The position numbers were made by a program, and so were the translations under genes. This document shows, piece after piece, positions 29,703 to 40,400 of a DNA stretch of 64,000 nucleotides. Source of the DNA: a bacterium (GTDB lineage: Bacteria; Planctomycetota; Planctomycetia; Pirellulales; Pirellulaceae); contig WGNR01000001.1 of the NCBI GenBank assembly GCA_016124445.1, positions 682,001 through 746,000 on the forward strand. Direction: 5' to 3'. Position 1 is the first letter of the stretch, and each line of letters starts with the position of its first letter. Under the pieces are notes generated by a model, which was given only the letters and a program-made list of their open reading frames with translations, made no database searches and had not been told where the DNA came from.

Positions 29703-31085
29703 ATGAAAACTGCTACTCGAAGCATCATGCCTTGGGCCTTGGGCGGTGCGGCCGCCGCTGTTTTGCTGATTATCGGAGTCGCTACCGCTTCGACCTGGTT
29801 GCCACACGTCAAGCAATTACTCGCCCAATCCCCGGCGGATAACCAAGCGGAAGATTCGCACGACGAACATGCGGGGCACGACCACGCAGGGCACTCCGCA
29901 GGGACGTCGGTCCAGTTGAGTGCCAACGGCCTGAAGAATGTCGATTTCCAGCCGCTGACAATCGAACTGGGCGACTACACCCGCCGCATTACGGTACCTG
30001 CGATGGTCGTCGAGCGACCTGGTCGCACACTGGTCAATATCTCGGCTCCGCTTACCGGCGTGATTACCAAGATCTACCCGGTCGAAGGTGCTTCCGTGAC
30101 ACCGGGAAGCCCGTTGTTCGAGATGCGTTTGACCCACGAAGAATTAGTCAACGCCCAAAGCAATCTGATTCGAACGGCCGAATCGCTCGCCGTCGTGAAT
30201 CGGGAGCTTGCCCGTCTCAACGGACTCGAGAAAGGTGTTGTCGCTGGGAAACGAATCCTGGAACAAGAGTATGAAAAGCAAAAGCTCGACGCGTCGCTTC
30301 GGGCCGAGCGACAGTCGCTGCTGCTGCATGGGCTCAACGAAAAGCAGGTAAGCGACATTCTGGAGAACAAAACGCTGCTGGAAAACATCGTGATCCGGGC
30401 ACCTGACCACCGAGAAGAAGGTGAAAGCTGCCAAGAGCCGCACAGCTACCACATCCAGAAACTACCGACCCGCGTTGGTCAGCAAGTGCAAGCGGGTGAA
30501 CTGTTAGCGGTGATTGCCGATCACTGTGAACTCTTTATCGAGGGGCGCGCCTTCGAGGATGATGCCGTTCGATTGCGCGAGGCGGCCAGCCAACAATGGG
30601 GTATTAGCGCGTCACTACTGGTGGCAGGCAAAGAAGCCGATCGCGTTGATGGTTTGAAGGTGCTGTACCTGTCCGATCATATCGACGCGGATTCCCGTGC
30701 ATTTCGCTTTTTCATCGCCCTGCCCAATCGGATCGTTTCTGACACGACCTCTGGCAACCAGCACTTTGTCGAGTGGCGATTCAAGCCTGGGCAACGGATG
30801 GAACTGCATGTGCCGGTTGAAAAATGGAAGGAAGAGATTGTCGTTCCGGTCGAAGCGGTCGTCGAGGAAGGCGCGGAAAAATATGTCTATCAACAGAACG
30901 GTAGTCACTTCGATCGAGTGCCGGTTCACGTGAAGTTTCGGGATCAGACATCGATTGTGATTGACAACGATGGATCGTTATTCCCCGGAGACGTTATTGC
31001 CGCTCGGGGAGCGTATGAAATGCATTTGACCTTAAAGAACCAGTCAGGCGGCGGCGTCGATCCGCACGCCGGGCACAACCACTAG
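29703..31085 (+). CDS. Heavy-metal RND periplasmic adaptor (CusB/CzcB-like)
   Basis: 460 residues from the ATG at 29703, which has a strong GGAGGAAAAG ribosome site; the frame is open to 29571. A membrane anchor at 8-30 is followed by DEHAGHDHAGHSAG, a histidine-rich metal arm. The lipoyl-like halves (LVNISAPLTGVITKIYPVEG and later RVGQQVQAGELLAVIADHCE) flank a long coiled coil. The C-terminus ends in HAGHNH, a second histidine tail. The His arms and its position in front of a CusA/CzcA permease indicate a metal substrate such as copper, silver, zinc or cobalt. Confidence 0.92.
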   Translation: MKTATRSIMPWALGGAAAAVLLIIGVATASTWLPHVKQLLAQSPADNQAEDSHDEHAGHDHAGHSAGTSVQLSANGLKNVDFQPLTIELGDYTRRITVPAMVVERPGRTLVNISAPLTGVITKIYPVEGASVTPGSPLFEMRLTHEELVNAQSNLIRTAESLAVVNRELARLNGLEKGVVAGKRILEQEYEKQKLDASLRAERQSLLLHGLNEKQVSDILENKTLLENIVIRAPDHREEGESCQEPHSYHIQKLPTRVGQQVQAGELLAVIADHCELFIEGRAFEDDAVRLREAASQQWGISASLLVAGKEADRVDGLKVLYLSDHIDADSRAFRFFIALPNRIVSDTTSGNQHFVEWRFKPGQRMELHVPVEKWKEEIVVPVEAVVEEGAEKYVYQQNGSHFDRVPVHVKFRDQTSIVIDNDGSLFPGDVIAARGAYEMHLTLKNQSGGGVDPHAGHNH

Positions 31086-31142
31086 TGCTGGCTTCCTGGT
31101 TCGGAATTCATTCCATGGTCTATTTGCTCCGGAGTTAATATC

Positions 31143-34100
31143 GTGCTCAACGCAATCATTCGCTTCTCACTACAAAACCGTGTGCTCGTCGCTGCGGTTG
31201 CGCTCTTCCTGCTGATATATGGCGGGTGGCAGACTTACAGTTTGCCGATCGACGTTTTCCCGAATCTAAACCGCCCTCGTGTCGTCATCATGACCGAGGC
31301 GCACGGAATGGCCCCAGAGGAAGTCGAAACGCTGATCACCTTTCCGCTGGAAACGGTGCTCAATGGAGCCACCGGCGTTCAGGATGTTCGAACGTCATCA
31401 GGTGTTGGACTTTCGGTCATTTATGTCGAGTTCGATTGGGGAACCGACATCTACAACGACCGTCAGATCGTAGCCGAACGCATGGCCTTGGCGACTGACC
31501 GTTTGCCTCCCGGAGCCAAACCGCAGTTGATGCCCATTTCCTCGATCATGGGACAAATCATGGTAATGGGCATGGTCAGCAAGGATGGCAAAACGCCGCC
31601 GATGGAACTGCGAACCATGGCGGACTGGGTGGTCCGTCAGCGACTGCTGACCATTCCTGGCGTGTCTCAAGTCATCGTGATGGGTGGCGAACGCAAGCAG
31701 TTTCAGGTACTCGTCGATCCCAACAACATGTTGCGGTACGGGGTCACGCTGCATGAAGTCAAAACTGCCTTGAGCGAAAGCAACCAGAATACCGCCGGAG
31801 GTTATCTCGACGAACAAGGTCCCAGCGAGCTACTGGTTCGATCACTCGGCCGCGTTACTTCGGTCGAAGAGATCGGAGGCATCGTCATCGCCCATCGCGA
31901 CGGCCAGTCGATTCGCCTATCGCAAGTTGCGCGAGTTGTTGAAGGCTCACAAGTCAAACGGGGCGACAGTGCGGCCTACGCGAGAGATGCCAACGGCAAC
32001 TTCTTCGGTGGATCTTCGGTGGTTCTCACCATCTTAAAACAACCCAACGCCGACACACGGCTCGTTACCGAAAAGGTCATGGCCGCATTGGAAGAGATGC
32101 GACCATCGCTGCCGGACGATGTGGAAATGTTGCCGGAACTTTACCAGCAGAAAGCATTCATCGATCTCGCCATCGAAAACGTCATCGAGGCATTGCGTGA
32201 TGGCGGGATCCTGGTCGTGATCATCCTGTTTCTATTCCTGCTGAACCTGAGAACGACGTTCATCACGCTGACGGCGATTCCACTTTCGATTGTGATGACG
32301 GCACTGGTTTTCGCCTCGTTTGGACTATCCATCAACACGATGACTCTGGGCGGGCTTGCCGTTGCGATCGGAGAATTGGTCGACGATGCAATTGTCGACG
32401 TCGAGAACATTTTCCGCCGGCTACGCGAGAATCGCCATCGAGAAAACCCAAAGCATCCCCTGCTGGTCGTCTTCCAGGCAAGCTGCGAGATCCGCAACTC
32501 GATTGTTTACGGCACCTTGATTGTCGTCATCGTGTTCGTACCGCTGTTCGCTCTTTCCGGGATGGAAGGTCGACTATTCGCGCCGCTGGGCATCGCTTAC
32601 ATCGTATCGCTAATTTCGTCGCTTGTTGTCTCGTTGACAGTAACGCCCGTCTTGAGCTACTGGCTGTTGGGCTCCGCGAAGCTTGCCCACGATGAAAAGG
32701 ATGGACTCATCCTTCGGGTCTTGAAAAGAATCGCCGACAGCGTCATGGCATTAAGCCTGAAAATGGCCTGGCCGATCCTGGCCCTGGCAACAGTTTGCGT
32801 TTTGATCGCTGGCTGGGCTTTGCTCCAGCTTGAAAGTGACTTTCTTCCACCCTTCAACGAGGGTGCAATCCAGATCAATGTCGTACTGCCTCCGGGAACG
32901 TCACTCGCCAAATCGAATCAGGTTGCCGGAAGGGTCGAACGACGCCTGCAAAAGCTGGATGACATTGTCGCGTTCGTTCGCAAGACAGGCCGGGCCGAAT
33001 TGGACGAACATGCCGAAGGGGTCAACGTGACCGAAATTGTGGCAACCATCGATCCGAATACGCCGCGATCTCGGGAAGAGGTGATTCATGAAATCAGCGA
33101 AGCGTTGGCGGACATTCCAGGGATTGTTACCGCAGTAGAACAACCCCTGGCCCACTTGATTTCGCACATGCTTTCCGGCGTCAAAGCCCAAGTCGCAATC
33201 AAATTGTATGGCGACGATCTGGGAGTGCTGCGGCGTGAGGCGAAGAACATGGAGGCCGCGATTTCCGGCATCGAAGGAGTTCGCGACCTGCAGGTCGAAC
33301 AACAGGTCGATATCCCCCAACTGCGTATCGAAGCCAATCGGTATCGACTGGAACAATACGGGCTTCGTCGTCAGGACATCAACGAGTTCGTCGAAACGGC
33401 CATGCAAGGCGACGTTGTCTCGGAAGTCTTGGACGGTCAACGGACGTTCGATCTGCTGGTGCGTCTGGATGAAAAATATCGCGAGGACATGGATTCGCTG
33501 CGGCGCCTGGTTTTGGAATTGCCCAATGGCGGAACGACCAAGTTGGAAGACGTTGCCAACGTTTACGTGGCAAGTGGTCCCAACACGATCAACCGCGAAC
33601 AGGTTCGTCGCCGAATCATCGTGCAGTGTAACGTCAGCGATCGCGGCCTGGTGGATGTCGTTCAGGACATTCGCAACCGGCTCAAGCCGATCGAGGAAAA
33701 CCTGCCGACCGGGTACTTCACCGAATACAGCGGCCAATTCGAGAGCCAGCAATCGGCATCGCGCATGATCGCGATTCTGTTCATGATCTCGATGGCCGGC
33801 ATGTTTCTGGTTCTCTACAAAATGTTCGGCTCGATCAATCTATCGCTGCAAGTGATGATTGCACTGCCGATGGCGTTTATCGGTTCGGTAGCGGCTCTCT
33901 ATCTCACCCAGCAAACGTTGACGGTTGCCAGCATGGTGGGCTTTATCTCGCTGTGCGGTATCGCCTCTCGCAACGGGATTCTGTTGATCAACCACTATCT
34001 GCACCTGGTGAAATACGAGGGTGAGGCATGGTCGCAGCAGATGATCATTCGGGCAGGCAAAGACCGTTTGGCGCCGGTGCTCATGACGGCGTTAACCTCC

Positions 34101-34346
34101 GGGATCGGCCTGGTTCCCTTGGCGATGGCCGCCGGCGAACCCGGTAAAGAGATTCTTTACCCGGTTGCCACGGTCATTATCGGTGGCCTGATCACGAGCA
34201 CGCTCTTGGAATTCCTCGTCCGACCTGCGTTGTTCTGGACGATGGGCACCGGCGCCGCCAAGCGAGTCGTTCAAGGCCAGGACGAGCACATCGAACTGGT
34301 CGAAGAAGACGAAGAGCATCATGGCAACGTGGAGTGTTCCACCTAG
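31143..34346 (+). CDS. Heavy-metal RND efflux permease (CusA/CzcA family)
   Basis: 1067 residues with a GTG start. The N-terminus LNAIIRFSLQNRVLVAAVAL and SLPIDVFPNLNRPRVVIMTEA are hallmarks of the HME-RND group. Helix 4 has AIGELVDDAIVDVENIFRRL (about 400-420), with acidic residues for the proton and metal path. The second-half signature SMVGFISLCGIASRNGILLINHYLHL is present. It forms the inner-membrane trimer with the adaptor 57 bases upstream. It differs from the second permease (37453-40656) in its helix-4 motif, so the two pumps probably carry different metals. Confidence 0.95.
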   Translation: MLNAIIRFSLQNRVLVAAVALFLLIYGGWQTYSLPIDVFPNLNRPRVVIMTEAHGMAPEEVETLITFPLETVLNGATGVQDVRTSSGVGLSVIYVEFDWGTDIYNDRQIVAERMALATDRLPPGAKPQLMPISSIMGQIMVMGMVSKDGKTPPMELRTMADWVVRQRLLTIPGVSQVIVMGGERKQFQVLVDPNNMLRYGVTLHEVKTALSESNQNTAGGYLDEQGPSELLVRSLGRVTSVEEIGGIVIAHRDGQSIRLSQVARVVEGSQVKRGDSAAYARDANGNFFGGSSVVLTILKQPNADTRLVTEKVMAALEEMRPSLPDDVEMLPELYQQKAFIDLAIENVIEALRDGGILVVIILFLFLLNLRTTFITLTAIPLSIVMTALVFASFGLSINTMTLGGLAVAIGELVDDAIVDVENIFRRLRENRHRENPKHPLLVVFQASCEIRNSIVYGTLIVVIVFVPLFALSGMEGRLFAPLGIAYIVSLISSLVVSLTVTPVLSYWLLGSAKLAHDEKDGLILRVLKRIADSVMALSLKMAWPILALATVCVLIAGWALLQLESDFLPPFNEGAIQINVVLPPGTSLAKSNQVAGRVERRLQKLDDIVAFVRKTGRAELDEHAEGVNVTEIVATIDPNTPRSREEVIHEISEALADIPGIVTAVEQPLAHLISHMLSGVKAQVAIKLYGDDLGVLRREAKNMEAAISGIEGVRDLQVEQQVDIPQLRIEANRYRLEQYGLRRQDINEFVETAMQGDVVSEVLDGQRTFDLLVRLDEKYREDMDSLRRLVLELPNGGTTKLEDVANVYVASGPNTINREQVRRRIIVQCNVSDRGLVDVVQDIRNRLKPIEENLPTGYFTEYSGQFESQQSASRMIAILFMISMAGMFLVLYKMFGSINLSLQVMIALPMAFIGSVAALYLTQQTLTVASMVGFISLCGIASRNGILLINHYLHLVKYEGEAWSQQMIIRAGKDRLAPVLMTALTSGIGLVPLAMAAGEPGKEILYPVATVIIGGLITSTLLEFLVRPALFWTMGTGAAKRVVQGQDEHIELVEEDEEHHGNVECST

Positions 34347-34443
34347 ATAATTGGATTCCATCCGCCTCAGGTCGACTTGAGTCAGCGATCTCGAGGCCCC
34401 AAAACTGACTCCGTTTTACTTTTAGATTTGAAGGGACGACATC

Positions 34444-34974
34444 GTGAGAAAACTAAGCCCATTTCTAAGTGTGATGCTCGGCGTTCTGGTCGCCATCGGT
34501 TTGTCTGGCTGCAACAGCGCGGCCCCTGCCGGCGGAGACGAGCATGCACATTCCGAGGACGATGGGCACGATCATGGTGACGAGCATGCTCATCCGACCG
34601 AAGGACCGCATCATGGCGCACTTATCGAACTTGGCAACGAAGAATACCATGGAGAACTGGTTCACAACGAAGAGACCGGCAAGGTTACGGTTTATTTGCT
34701 CGACAGCGCGGGCAAGACCCCAGTTGCGATTGCGTCGCCCGACATCACCATCAACCTGAAGCATGGCGGCGAGGCCAGCCAATTCAAACTTGCTGCCGTT
34801 GGCGCAAGTGATGGAAAAGCCTCGGAGTTTTCGTCAGATGAGCCTGCGATGGCGGAAGCCTTGGATGCCGAAGGTGCCGAGGGTCAGCTTGTCGTGACAA
34901 TCAATGACAAGCAGTTTCGTGGTAGCATCGCCCACGATCATGACCATGACGACGCCCATGGCCACGATCACTAA
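34444..34974 (+). CDS. His-rich lipoprotein of the metal efflux operon
   Basis: 176 residues, GTG start. The lipobox GLSGC ends the signal peptide. The mature N-terminus is a histidine-rich arm (DEHAHSEDDGHDHGDEHAH), followed by a compact domain of about 100 residues (PHHGALIELGNEEYHGELVHN) and a His-rich tail (HDHDHDDAHGHDH). The organisation resembles other planctomycete lipoproteins linked to CusA/CzcA pumps. It probably binds the exported metal at the membrane and presents it to the adaptor. It lies 97 bases behind the permease in the same orientation. Confidence 0.85.
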   Translation: MRKLSPFLSVMLGVLVAIGLSGCNSAAPAGGDEHAHSEDDGHDHGDEHAHPTEGPHHGALIELGNEEYHGELVHNEETGKVTVYLLDSAGKTPVAIASPDITINLKHGGEASQFKLAAVGASDGKASEFSSDEPAMAEALDAEGAEGQLVVTINDKQFRGSIAHDHDHDDAHGHDH

Positions 34975-34995
34975 GATTGCCTGATAACGTGGATA

Positions 34996-35028
34996 GGCCG
35001 CTGAGAGACGGTACGATTCTCAGCGGCC
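34996..35028 (+). terminator. Hairpin behind the first metal operon
   Basis: A perfect 11-base stem (GGCCGCTGAGA with its complement) and an 11-base loop, beginning 22 bases after the lipoprotein stop codon. The stem is very stable but no T-run follows, so it may be a Rho-assisted stop or an RNA-stabilising structure. Confidence 0.5.
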
Positions 35029-35219
35029 CAATCGACAGCAGGTTCCCAAACCGCCGTCTTAGGGTGGATCATCGTAAGCGTTGGTTTTCGCTGGACTTAT
35101 CCATGCTTGCGCCCGGCCGCATCACAAGCTCAGGCCAGCAATCCGACTTGAAATAAGACACTCCGTAACCTAGGATTGCTACGTGCGGTCTACTTGGTTT
35201 TTCTAGCTTGAAACTCGGC

Positions 35220-35633
35220 ATGAGTCACTTCGTCACCTTCCTGATCACGCTCCGCGTCATCCTTTGCCCGCTTCTATGCGAAGTGCAGGGATGCTCGCCG
35301 CTGCAGATCGTTATGGGTGAAAACCACGAAGAGGTGGCTTCTACGCATTCCTGTCGCAGCCATTGCTGCTCGGAACCTGCGGCGTCCGAGGAGGATCTCC
35401 CTCACGACTCGTGTCCCGATTGTGAATGCTTCTGCAGCCAATCGGCGATTATCGGGATGAAGGTCGATCTGGACGATTTAACCTGTTCGGCATGGGAGGC
35501 CTATCTGCCACCCAATAATCAGGGTCAGGCATCGCACAGTCGACTTCTGGTCGATTCGAAGACAAATGATGGGCTACCCCGAGCCGTTCCAGGCCGTTCT
35601 ATGCGCATAGCCTATGCTTCTCTCTTGATCTAG
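35220..35633 (+). CDS. Small exported Cys-rich protein heading the second metal operon
   Basis: 137 residues from the ATG at 35220; a TTG four codons upstream is an alternative. A hydrophobic signal (FVTFLITLRVILCPLLC) is followed by a cysteine-rich body with CRSHCCSEP and CPDCECFCSQS. The C-terminal RIAYASLLI matches the end of the His-rich protein at 29088-29558, and both stand directly before a metal RND adaptor, so they are probably homologues with different metal ligands: Cys here, His there. It is likely a periplasmic metal-binding protein. Confidence 0.72.
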   Translation: MSHFVTFLITLRVILCPLLCEVQGCSPLQIVMGENHEEVASTHSCRSHCCSEPAASEEDLPHDSCPDCECFCSQSAIIGMKVDLDDLTCSAWEAYLPPNNQGQASHSRLLVDSKTNDGLPRAVPGRSMRIAYASLLI

Positions 35634-35780
35634 CGTTTGCTCTTAACCGTTGTGCTTCCGGGCTGGAATTGCCCAGCAGGTTTTACCGGCTCAGCCAATC
35701 GCTGCTTTGCCTGGCGAAGTCATTCCGTCCGCTCTTGTTCTTCTTCGTTTATCGATGCCTTCTTTGCGGGAGTTCTGCAA

Positions 35781-37436
35781 ATGGGTCAATCCGTTATCCA
35801 TACACCACAACCGGAAGCTGAAAGCGATCAGCGAAACGTAACTGCTTCCGCACCAGCCGATCAGAATCCGCCAACATCACTGGCAGGCCGCGTCTTTGCT
35901 TTTGCCGGGGGAAGCATTGGGCCGATCCTTGTCATCGCAGCACTGATTGGAATATTCGCCTTCGGGCACTTTACCGATTGGAAGATGCCCAAGTTTGCCG
36001 CCTTGCTGGGACAAGCCGAGCCTGCACCGGCCGACTGGTGCGACGAACATGGCGTTCCGGAATCGATCTGCGTGGAGTGCAACGAAACCTTGATGCCGAA
36101 GACGCAAGATTTCGGCTGGTGCTCCAAGCATGGCATCCATAACTGCGTACTCGATCACCCGGAGCTGGCTCAATTGGCAAGCGTGCCGAAGATATCGGAT
36201 GAGGATCGCGCGAAGGCTGACTTGGCCATGACGATGCCCCTTTCCAAAGAAAACAATAGCGGCTGCAACTCGTATTTGAAGCGAATTCAATTTGCTTCCG
36301 TCGAAGCCGTCACGCAGGCAGGCGTCGACGTCGAATTGGTAGAACGTCGCCCGATCGAGCAAACGGTATCTGGCAGTGGAGAGATTCTCTACGATCCCAC
36401 GCGCACGGCAAGCTTCGCATCGCGGGCTCCTGGCAGTGTGCTTCGCGTTGAGAAGAACGTCGGCGACCGGGTCGAAGAAGGAGAAGTCTTGGCGCTGGTT
36501 GAATCACAACAAGTTGGCGAACTCAAATCGAATCTCATCCGCGCGCTGGCGGAGAAATCGTTGCAGCGTCAGAATGTTACCCGACTGAATCTAGCGAAAA
36601 ATGCCGTCGCCGGCGTTCGTCTGTTGGAGGCCGATGCCGCATTGGCCAAGTCCGAAGCTGACGTATTGAGTATCGTTCAATCGTTGGAAAACCTGGGACT
36701 GTCCGTCGACATCCAATCACTGGCTCAAATGTCAGAACAAGATGCTTTCGAGCAGCTACGGTATCTCGGCGTTCCGGAGTCGCTTCAGCCGGAGCTGAGA
36801 ACGCGGACCTCGACCGCTAATCTTCTCCCGGTTCGATCTTCCCTTTCAGGCTTTGTCTCGCAAAGGAACGTCACCCAAGGAGAAGTCGTCGACACGAATC
36901 GTTCCCTCTTTCGGATTGCCGATACGAGTCAAATGTGGCTTATGCTGGAAATCCCGCTGGAAGATGTCGAGCAAGTCCAGGCCGGTCAGAAGGTTCGCTT
37001 TCTTGCCGATGGCAGTTCGCAAGAAGTAATTGGCCAGGTTGATTGGATCAGTTCGGCCGCCGATCCTCAGACGCGGATGGTCAAAGCCCGTGCCGTTCTT
37101 CCCAACCCCGATGGCCGACTGCGCGACAAGACCTACGGCACCGGCAACATTATCTTGCGAGCGGAAGACAATGCGATCGTCATTCCGTCAGAGTCTGCCC
37201 ATTGGGAAGGTTGCTGCCGAATTGTGTTTGTCCGAGACAAGCATTACTTCGACAGCCCCGAAAGCCCGAAGGTCTTCCATGTGCGTTCGGTACGTCTCGG
37301 TGCATCCCAAGATGGTTACACGGAAGTAATCGCCGGCGTCTTGCCGGGGGAAGTCGTCGCCACAACCGGCAGCGATGTCCTGCGTGCTCAACTGCTAAAG
37401 AGCGGTCTGGGCGCCGGCTGCGCTTGTTCGGAATAG
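35781..37436 (+). CDS. Heavy-metal RND adaptor with N-terminal double Cys/His module (CzcB-like)
   Basis: 551 residues from the ATG at 35781 (ribosome site GGGAG 8 bases upstream); the frame opens at 35637 but the extra residues look untranslated. A membrane helix lies at about 42-62. A module with two WC..(E/K)HG elements follows: WCDEHGVPESICVEC at 86-100 and WCSKHGIHNC at about 113. The lipoyl and hairpin region runs from VSGSGEILYDPTRTASFASR at about 195 onwards, and the tail is GAGCACSE, which adds more cysteines. The Cys/His module repeats in the lipoprotein encoded at 40695. It probably receives soft metal ions. Confidence 0.92.
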   Translation: MGQSVIHTPQPEAESDQRNVTASAPADQNPPTSLAGRVFAFAGGSIGPILVIAALIGIFAFGHFTDWKMPKFAALLGQAEPAPADWCDEHGVPESICVECNETLMPKTQDFGWCSKHGIHNCVLDHPELAQLASVPKISDEDRAKADLAMTMPLSKENNSGCNSYLKRIQFASVEAVTQAGVDVELVERRPIEQTVSGSGEILYDPTRTASFASRAPGSVLRVEKNVGDRVEEGEVLALVESQQVGELKSNLIRALAEKSLQRQNVTRLNLAKNAVAGVRLLEADAALAKSEADVLSIVQSLENLGLSVDIQSLAQMSEQDAFEQLRYLGVPESLQPELRTRTSTANLLPVRSSLSGFVSQRNVTQGEVVDTNRSLFRIADTSQMWLMLEIPLEDVEQVQAGQKVRFLADGSSQEVIGQVDWISSAADPQTRMVKARAVLPNPDGRLRDKTYGTGNIILRAEDNAIVIPSESAHWEGCCRIVFVRDKHYFDSPESPKVFHVRSVRLGASQDGYTEVIAGVLPGEVVATTGSDVLRAQLLKSGLGAGCACSE

Positions 37437-37452
37437 AAAGAGGATCGACTCG

Positions 37453-40400
37453 ATGCTAAACGGACTCATCGACTTTTCGCTACGACACCGCGCACTGGTC
37501 ATCATCGCTACCCTGGTTTTCGCCGTGGCTGGTGTCTATGCCCTGCAGCATCTCGATATTGATGCGTTTCCCGACACGACACCGGTCCAGGTCCAGATCA
37601 ACACAACCGCTCCGGCCCTATCTTCCGAGGAAGTTGAAAAACAAATCACGTTCCCGGTCGAACAGAGCATCAGCGGCCTACCTGGTCTGACGGTGATGCG
37701 ATCGATCTCGAAATTTGGTCTCTCGCAAGTCGTCGTGACCTTTCAAGATGACGTCGACATCTACTTTGCCCGCCAGCTGATTAACGAACGTCTCGGTACC
37801 GTCGAATTGCCGCTGGGAATTGGTCGTCCGCAGATGGGCCCCGTGTCGACCGGCCTGGGGGAAGTCTTTCACTACGTTCTGACCTACGAAGATGTCGATT
37901 TTTCGCAAGTCAGCGACGAAGAACGCGTGGCCAGGCTGACCGAGCTTCGCACGCTGCACGACTGGGTCGTGAAACCGCAGTTGCGTTCGGTTCCCGGGGT
38001 GGCCGAGGTGAACAGTTGGGGCGGGTACGAGAAACAATACCAGGTCCGACTCGATCCCGATCGGCTGATCAAACATGGCCTAACCTACGAAGAAGTGGCC
38101 GATGCCGTTCGCGCCAATAACGAGAACGTAGGGGGCGGCACGATCAGCGATGGCAGCGAGATGCTGTTGGTTCACGGGATTGGCCGAACGGTCAATATCG
38201 ATCAGATCGAGAACATTGTCATCAAGGCCAATGATGGTGTTCCGATTCGCGTCGCTGACGTGGGCGAAGTCAAGATTGGCCACGAAATACGTCGCGGCAC
38301 GGTCACGGCCGATGGCAACGGAGAAGCGGTACTGGGCCTCGGCTTCATGCTGATGGGAGAAAACACCCACCAGGTGACGTGGGCCTTGAAGAACAAGCTG
38401 GACCAGGTTCGTAGTACGCTGCCGACCGGCGTGACGATCAAAACGGTCTATGATCGAACCGAACTGGTCGACCACGTGATCCATACCGTCCAAAAGAATC
38501 TGTTCGAGGGCGGCCTGTTGGTGGTTGCCGTTCTGTTCGTTTTTCTCGGCAATCTACGTGCTGGGTTCATCGTGGCTCTGGCGATTCCCCTTTCCATGCT
38601 CTTTGCCTTTTCAGGAATGCTGCAGGTCGGTATTGCGGCCAGCTTGCTTAGTCTGGGGGCGATCGATTTCGGGCTGGTGGTCGACAGTTCCGTGGTGATG
38701 ATCGAAAACTGCGTTCGTCATTTATCTCATGATTCTGACGGAAGAAGCCGCCTGGAAATCATTCGAGACGCCGCGGTCGAAGTTCGTAAGCCCACGATGT
38801 TCGGCGAACTGATCATCATGATCGTTTACCTGCCGATCCTGACGCTCGAGGGTGTCGAGGGGAAACTATTTCGCCCGATGGCCATGACCGTCATCATGGC
38901 CCTGGCCGGGTCGATGATCTTGTCGCTCACCTTGATGCCGGTGCTGGCGAGCCTTCTTTTGCCTCACAACATTAAAGAAAAAGAGCCCTGGCTAATTCGC
39001 TGGCTCAAGTATCTCTATGCTCCCATCTTGCGGTTTACCATGCACAACAAGTTCGTGGTAATTGGTTCGGCGATCTGCATTTTTGTCGCGGTCTTCGGGC
39101 TGATCGCACCTAACCTGGGGGCGGAATTCGTCCCGCGACTTTCGGAAGGGGCAATTACGCTTAACGTGGTCCGACTGGCCGGGACCAACCTGGAAGAATC
39201 GATCCGCTACAACACCCGGATGGAAAAAATTCTCCTGGAGAATTTTCCTGACGAGATCGCCCACGTCTGGAGCCGCGTCGGAACGGCGGAGGTGGCAACC
39301 GACCCGATGGGGATCGAGTTGACCGACCTGTTCATCACGCTGCGGCCCCGCGAACAGTGGAAGCGTGCCGAGACGCAAGAAGAGCTAACGGTACTGGTGC
39401 AGAAGGAGCTAAGAGACCTCCCTGGTCCGCGATTGGCGATGTCGCAGCCGATCGAAATGCGGATGAATGAGATGGTCTCCGGTGTCCGGGCCGACGTTGC
39501 CGCGATCCTTTATGGCGACGACCTTGATCTAATGGTCAGCAAGGCGGCGGAAATCGAGAAAGTAATCAAACGAATTCCAGGCGCAACCGACGTCAAAGTC
39601 GAGCAGATGACCGGGCAGCCGGTACTTCAAATCAAAATCAAGCAGGATCAGATTGCCCGGTATGGTGTGCCTGCTCGGAACATCATGAACATCGTCCGCT
39701 CGCTGGGCAGCCACCACGTCGGAGAAGTTTACGAAGGCCAGCTTCGCTTTCCGCTGATCATTCGCTTGCCCGAGAAGGTTCGGGCCGATCCCAGTGCAAT
39801 ATCCGATATCCTGGTCGCCACCTCCTCCGGGCAGCGGATACCTCTTTCCCGTCTCGCTTCAATTGAGCGAGTGGAAGAGCCCAATACGATCAAACGGGAA
39901 TGGTATCAGCGACGAATTACGATCGAATCGAACGTCCGTGGACGAGACATGGCGAGCTTCGTCGCCGAAGCGCGCCAGGCCGTTGCCAAGCAAATTGCTT
40001 TGCCGCCAGGTCGCTATCGTGTTGAATGGGGCGGACAGTTCGAGAACCTGCAACGCGCCCAACAACGTCTTTTGATCGTCGTACCGATCGCCCTCTTGAT
40101 GATCTTCGCGCTACTTTACATGACCTATCGCAACTGGGTCGACTCGTTGCGGGTCTTCACAGGCGTCCCGTTCGCTTGGATTGGCGGAGTCATTGCGCTC
40201 TGGATTCGCGATATGCCGTTTTCGATTTCCGCGGCTGTCGGCTTCATTGCCCTCTCAGGCGTGGCGGTCCTCGACGATATGCTGCTTGTCTCAACCATCC
40301 GTCAACTTCGGCGGCGTGGGCGAACCCTGGACGAGGCGGTCGAAGAAGCGGCAATGACCCGATTGCGGCCAATTCTGATGACGACACTGGTTGCCAGCTT

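Noticed and set aside
32901..33752. 283-codon minus-strand frame inside the metal RND permease gene
   Set aside because: Antisense shadow of the CusA-like gene; composition is non-coding.
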